DNA of 5,844 bases from Bacillaceae bacterium UBA7792 (GTDB lineage: Bacteria > Bacillota > Bacilli > Bacillales > Cytobacillaceae): positions 1-5,844 of the forward strand of contig DLCS01000155.1 in assembly GCA_002480735.1 (NCBI GenBank), read 5' to 3'. The first letter of the stretch is position 1; each line of letters starts with the position of its first letter. Both the position numbers and the translations under genes were made by a program. The notes below the pieces were generated by a model. That model saw nothing but the letters and a program-made list of their open reading frames with translations, did not search any database and was not told the origin of the DNA. Shown piece after piece: positions 5,511 to 5,844 of this stretch.

Positions 5511-5844
5511 ATGCAAACATCTGAATTAATCATTCGAATTGTGATCGGGTTTATTGGATTACTTATATTGACAAGGATCATGGGGAGAAAGGAGATTAGT
5601 AAAATGACCTCCTTTCATTTTGTCTCTGCTATTGCCATTGGCTCTATTGCCGCAAACTTTGTCCTCGGCCCCAGTATTTCTATTAAACATGGATTAATTT
5701 CCCTAATCGGATGGACCATATTCACACTACTTATAGATATCATCGATTTTAAGTCAATGTTGATTAAGAAAATTACTTCAGGAGAACCAGTTATTGTTAT
5801 CAAGGAAGGCAAAATCATTGAGAAGGCACTTCGAAAAAATCGAA
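5511..5844 (+). CDS. DUF421 / YetF-family membrane protein, 3' end cut by window
   Basis: ATG at 5511 opens a frame that runs off the window; 111 residues are visible of a family usually about 150-230 long. The layout is that of Bacillus YetF-type proteins. A first membrane helix (about 6-22) leads into the basic loop TRIMGRKEISKMTSFHFV (21-38), where the family has a conserved GK/GR-x-x-x-S/T-x-x-T-x-F-D/H-F segment. A second helix (about 37-55) and a third (about 63-77) follow, then the soluble domain starting with GEPVIVIKEGKI (92-103), a family hallmark. In Bacillus several paralogues are membrane proteins of the spore or cell envelope; their biochemical role is not well established. The ribosome site AAGGGA (5495-5500) lies 10 nt before the ATG. 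It is transcribed divergently from the FMN reductase. No clear sigma-A or forespore promoter could be picked out in 5367-5494. Confidence 0.88.
   Translation, partial: MQTSELIIRIVIGFIGLLILTRIMGRKEISKMTSFHFVSAIAIGSIAANFVLGPSISIKHGLISLIGWTIFTLLIDIIDFKSMLIKKITSGEPVIVIKEGKIIEKALRKNR

Noticed and set aside
5615..5818. 67-residue minus-strand open frame
   Set aside because: Antisense to the DUF421 gene, whose plus-strand translation shows the family pattern.
1..5844. CRISPR arrays, tRNA or rRNA genes, insertion sequences, attachment sites
   Set aside because: No regularly spaced repeats, cloverleaf-like sequences, transposase genes or terminal inverted repeats were seen on reading both strands.

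Overview
The window looks like chromosomal DNA of a low-GC, spore-forming Firmicute of the Bacillaceae (Bacillus/Neobacillus/Geobacillus relatives). The evidence is AT-rich intergenic DNA, strong purine-rich Shine-Dalgarno sites, A-rich promoter boxes, a YetF-type DUF421 protein, and an R2lox protein whose key residues match the Geobacillus R2lox numbering almost exactly. The genus is an inference.

Layout, left to right. (1) 1-820, minus strand: N-terminal 273 residues of a GPH/MelB-type sugar:cation symporter, cut by the window edge. (2) 821-999: its putative promoter, an AT-rich inverted repeat and a hairpin that probably ends the next unit. (3) 1000-4305, minus strand: a compact three-gene unit read from right to left. 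It encodes acyl-CoA dehydrogenase A (394 aa), acyl-CoA dehydrogenase B (385 aa, 11 nt downstream) and an R2-like ligand-binding oxidase, R2lox (296 aa, 61 nt further down). (4) 4306-4730: 425 bp without a convincing gene, holding the putative promoter and roughly 180-nt leader of that unit plus the terminator of the next gene. (5) 4731-5279, minus strand: an NADPH-dependent FMN reductase-family flavoprotein with its own promoter and terminator. (6) 5511-5844, plus strand: start of a DUF421/YetF-family membrane protein, cut by the right edge.

The main point of interest is the middle unit. The two dehydrogenases have complementary losses. Protein A keeps a helix-G catalytic glutamate and the SEPxAGSD loop but lacks the R-x-x-F-G flavin motif. 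Protein B keeps that motif and a Q-x-x-G-G-x-G flavin loop but lacks both known catalytic glutamate positions. This is the pattern of obligate heteromeric acyl-CoA dehydrogenases such as the mycobacterial ChsE pairs. They are apparently co-transcribed with an R2lox, a Mn/Fe oxidase of unknown physiological substrate that binds a long-chain fatty acid in crystal structures. The arrangement suggests that R2lox and a two-subunit acyl-CoA dehydrogenase act on the same hydrophobic acyl substrate. That function is inferred, not shown. R2lox proteins are often mislabelled as ribonucleotide reductase beta subunits; this one should not be.
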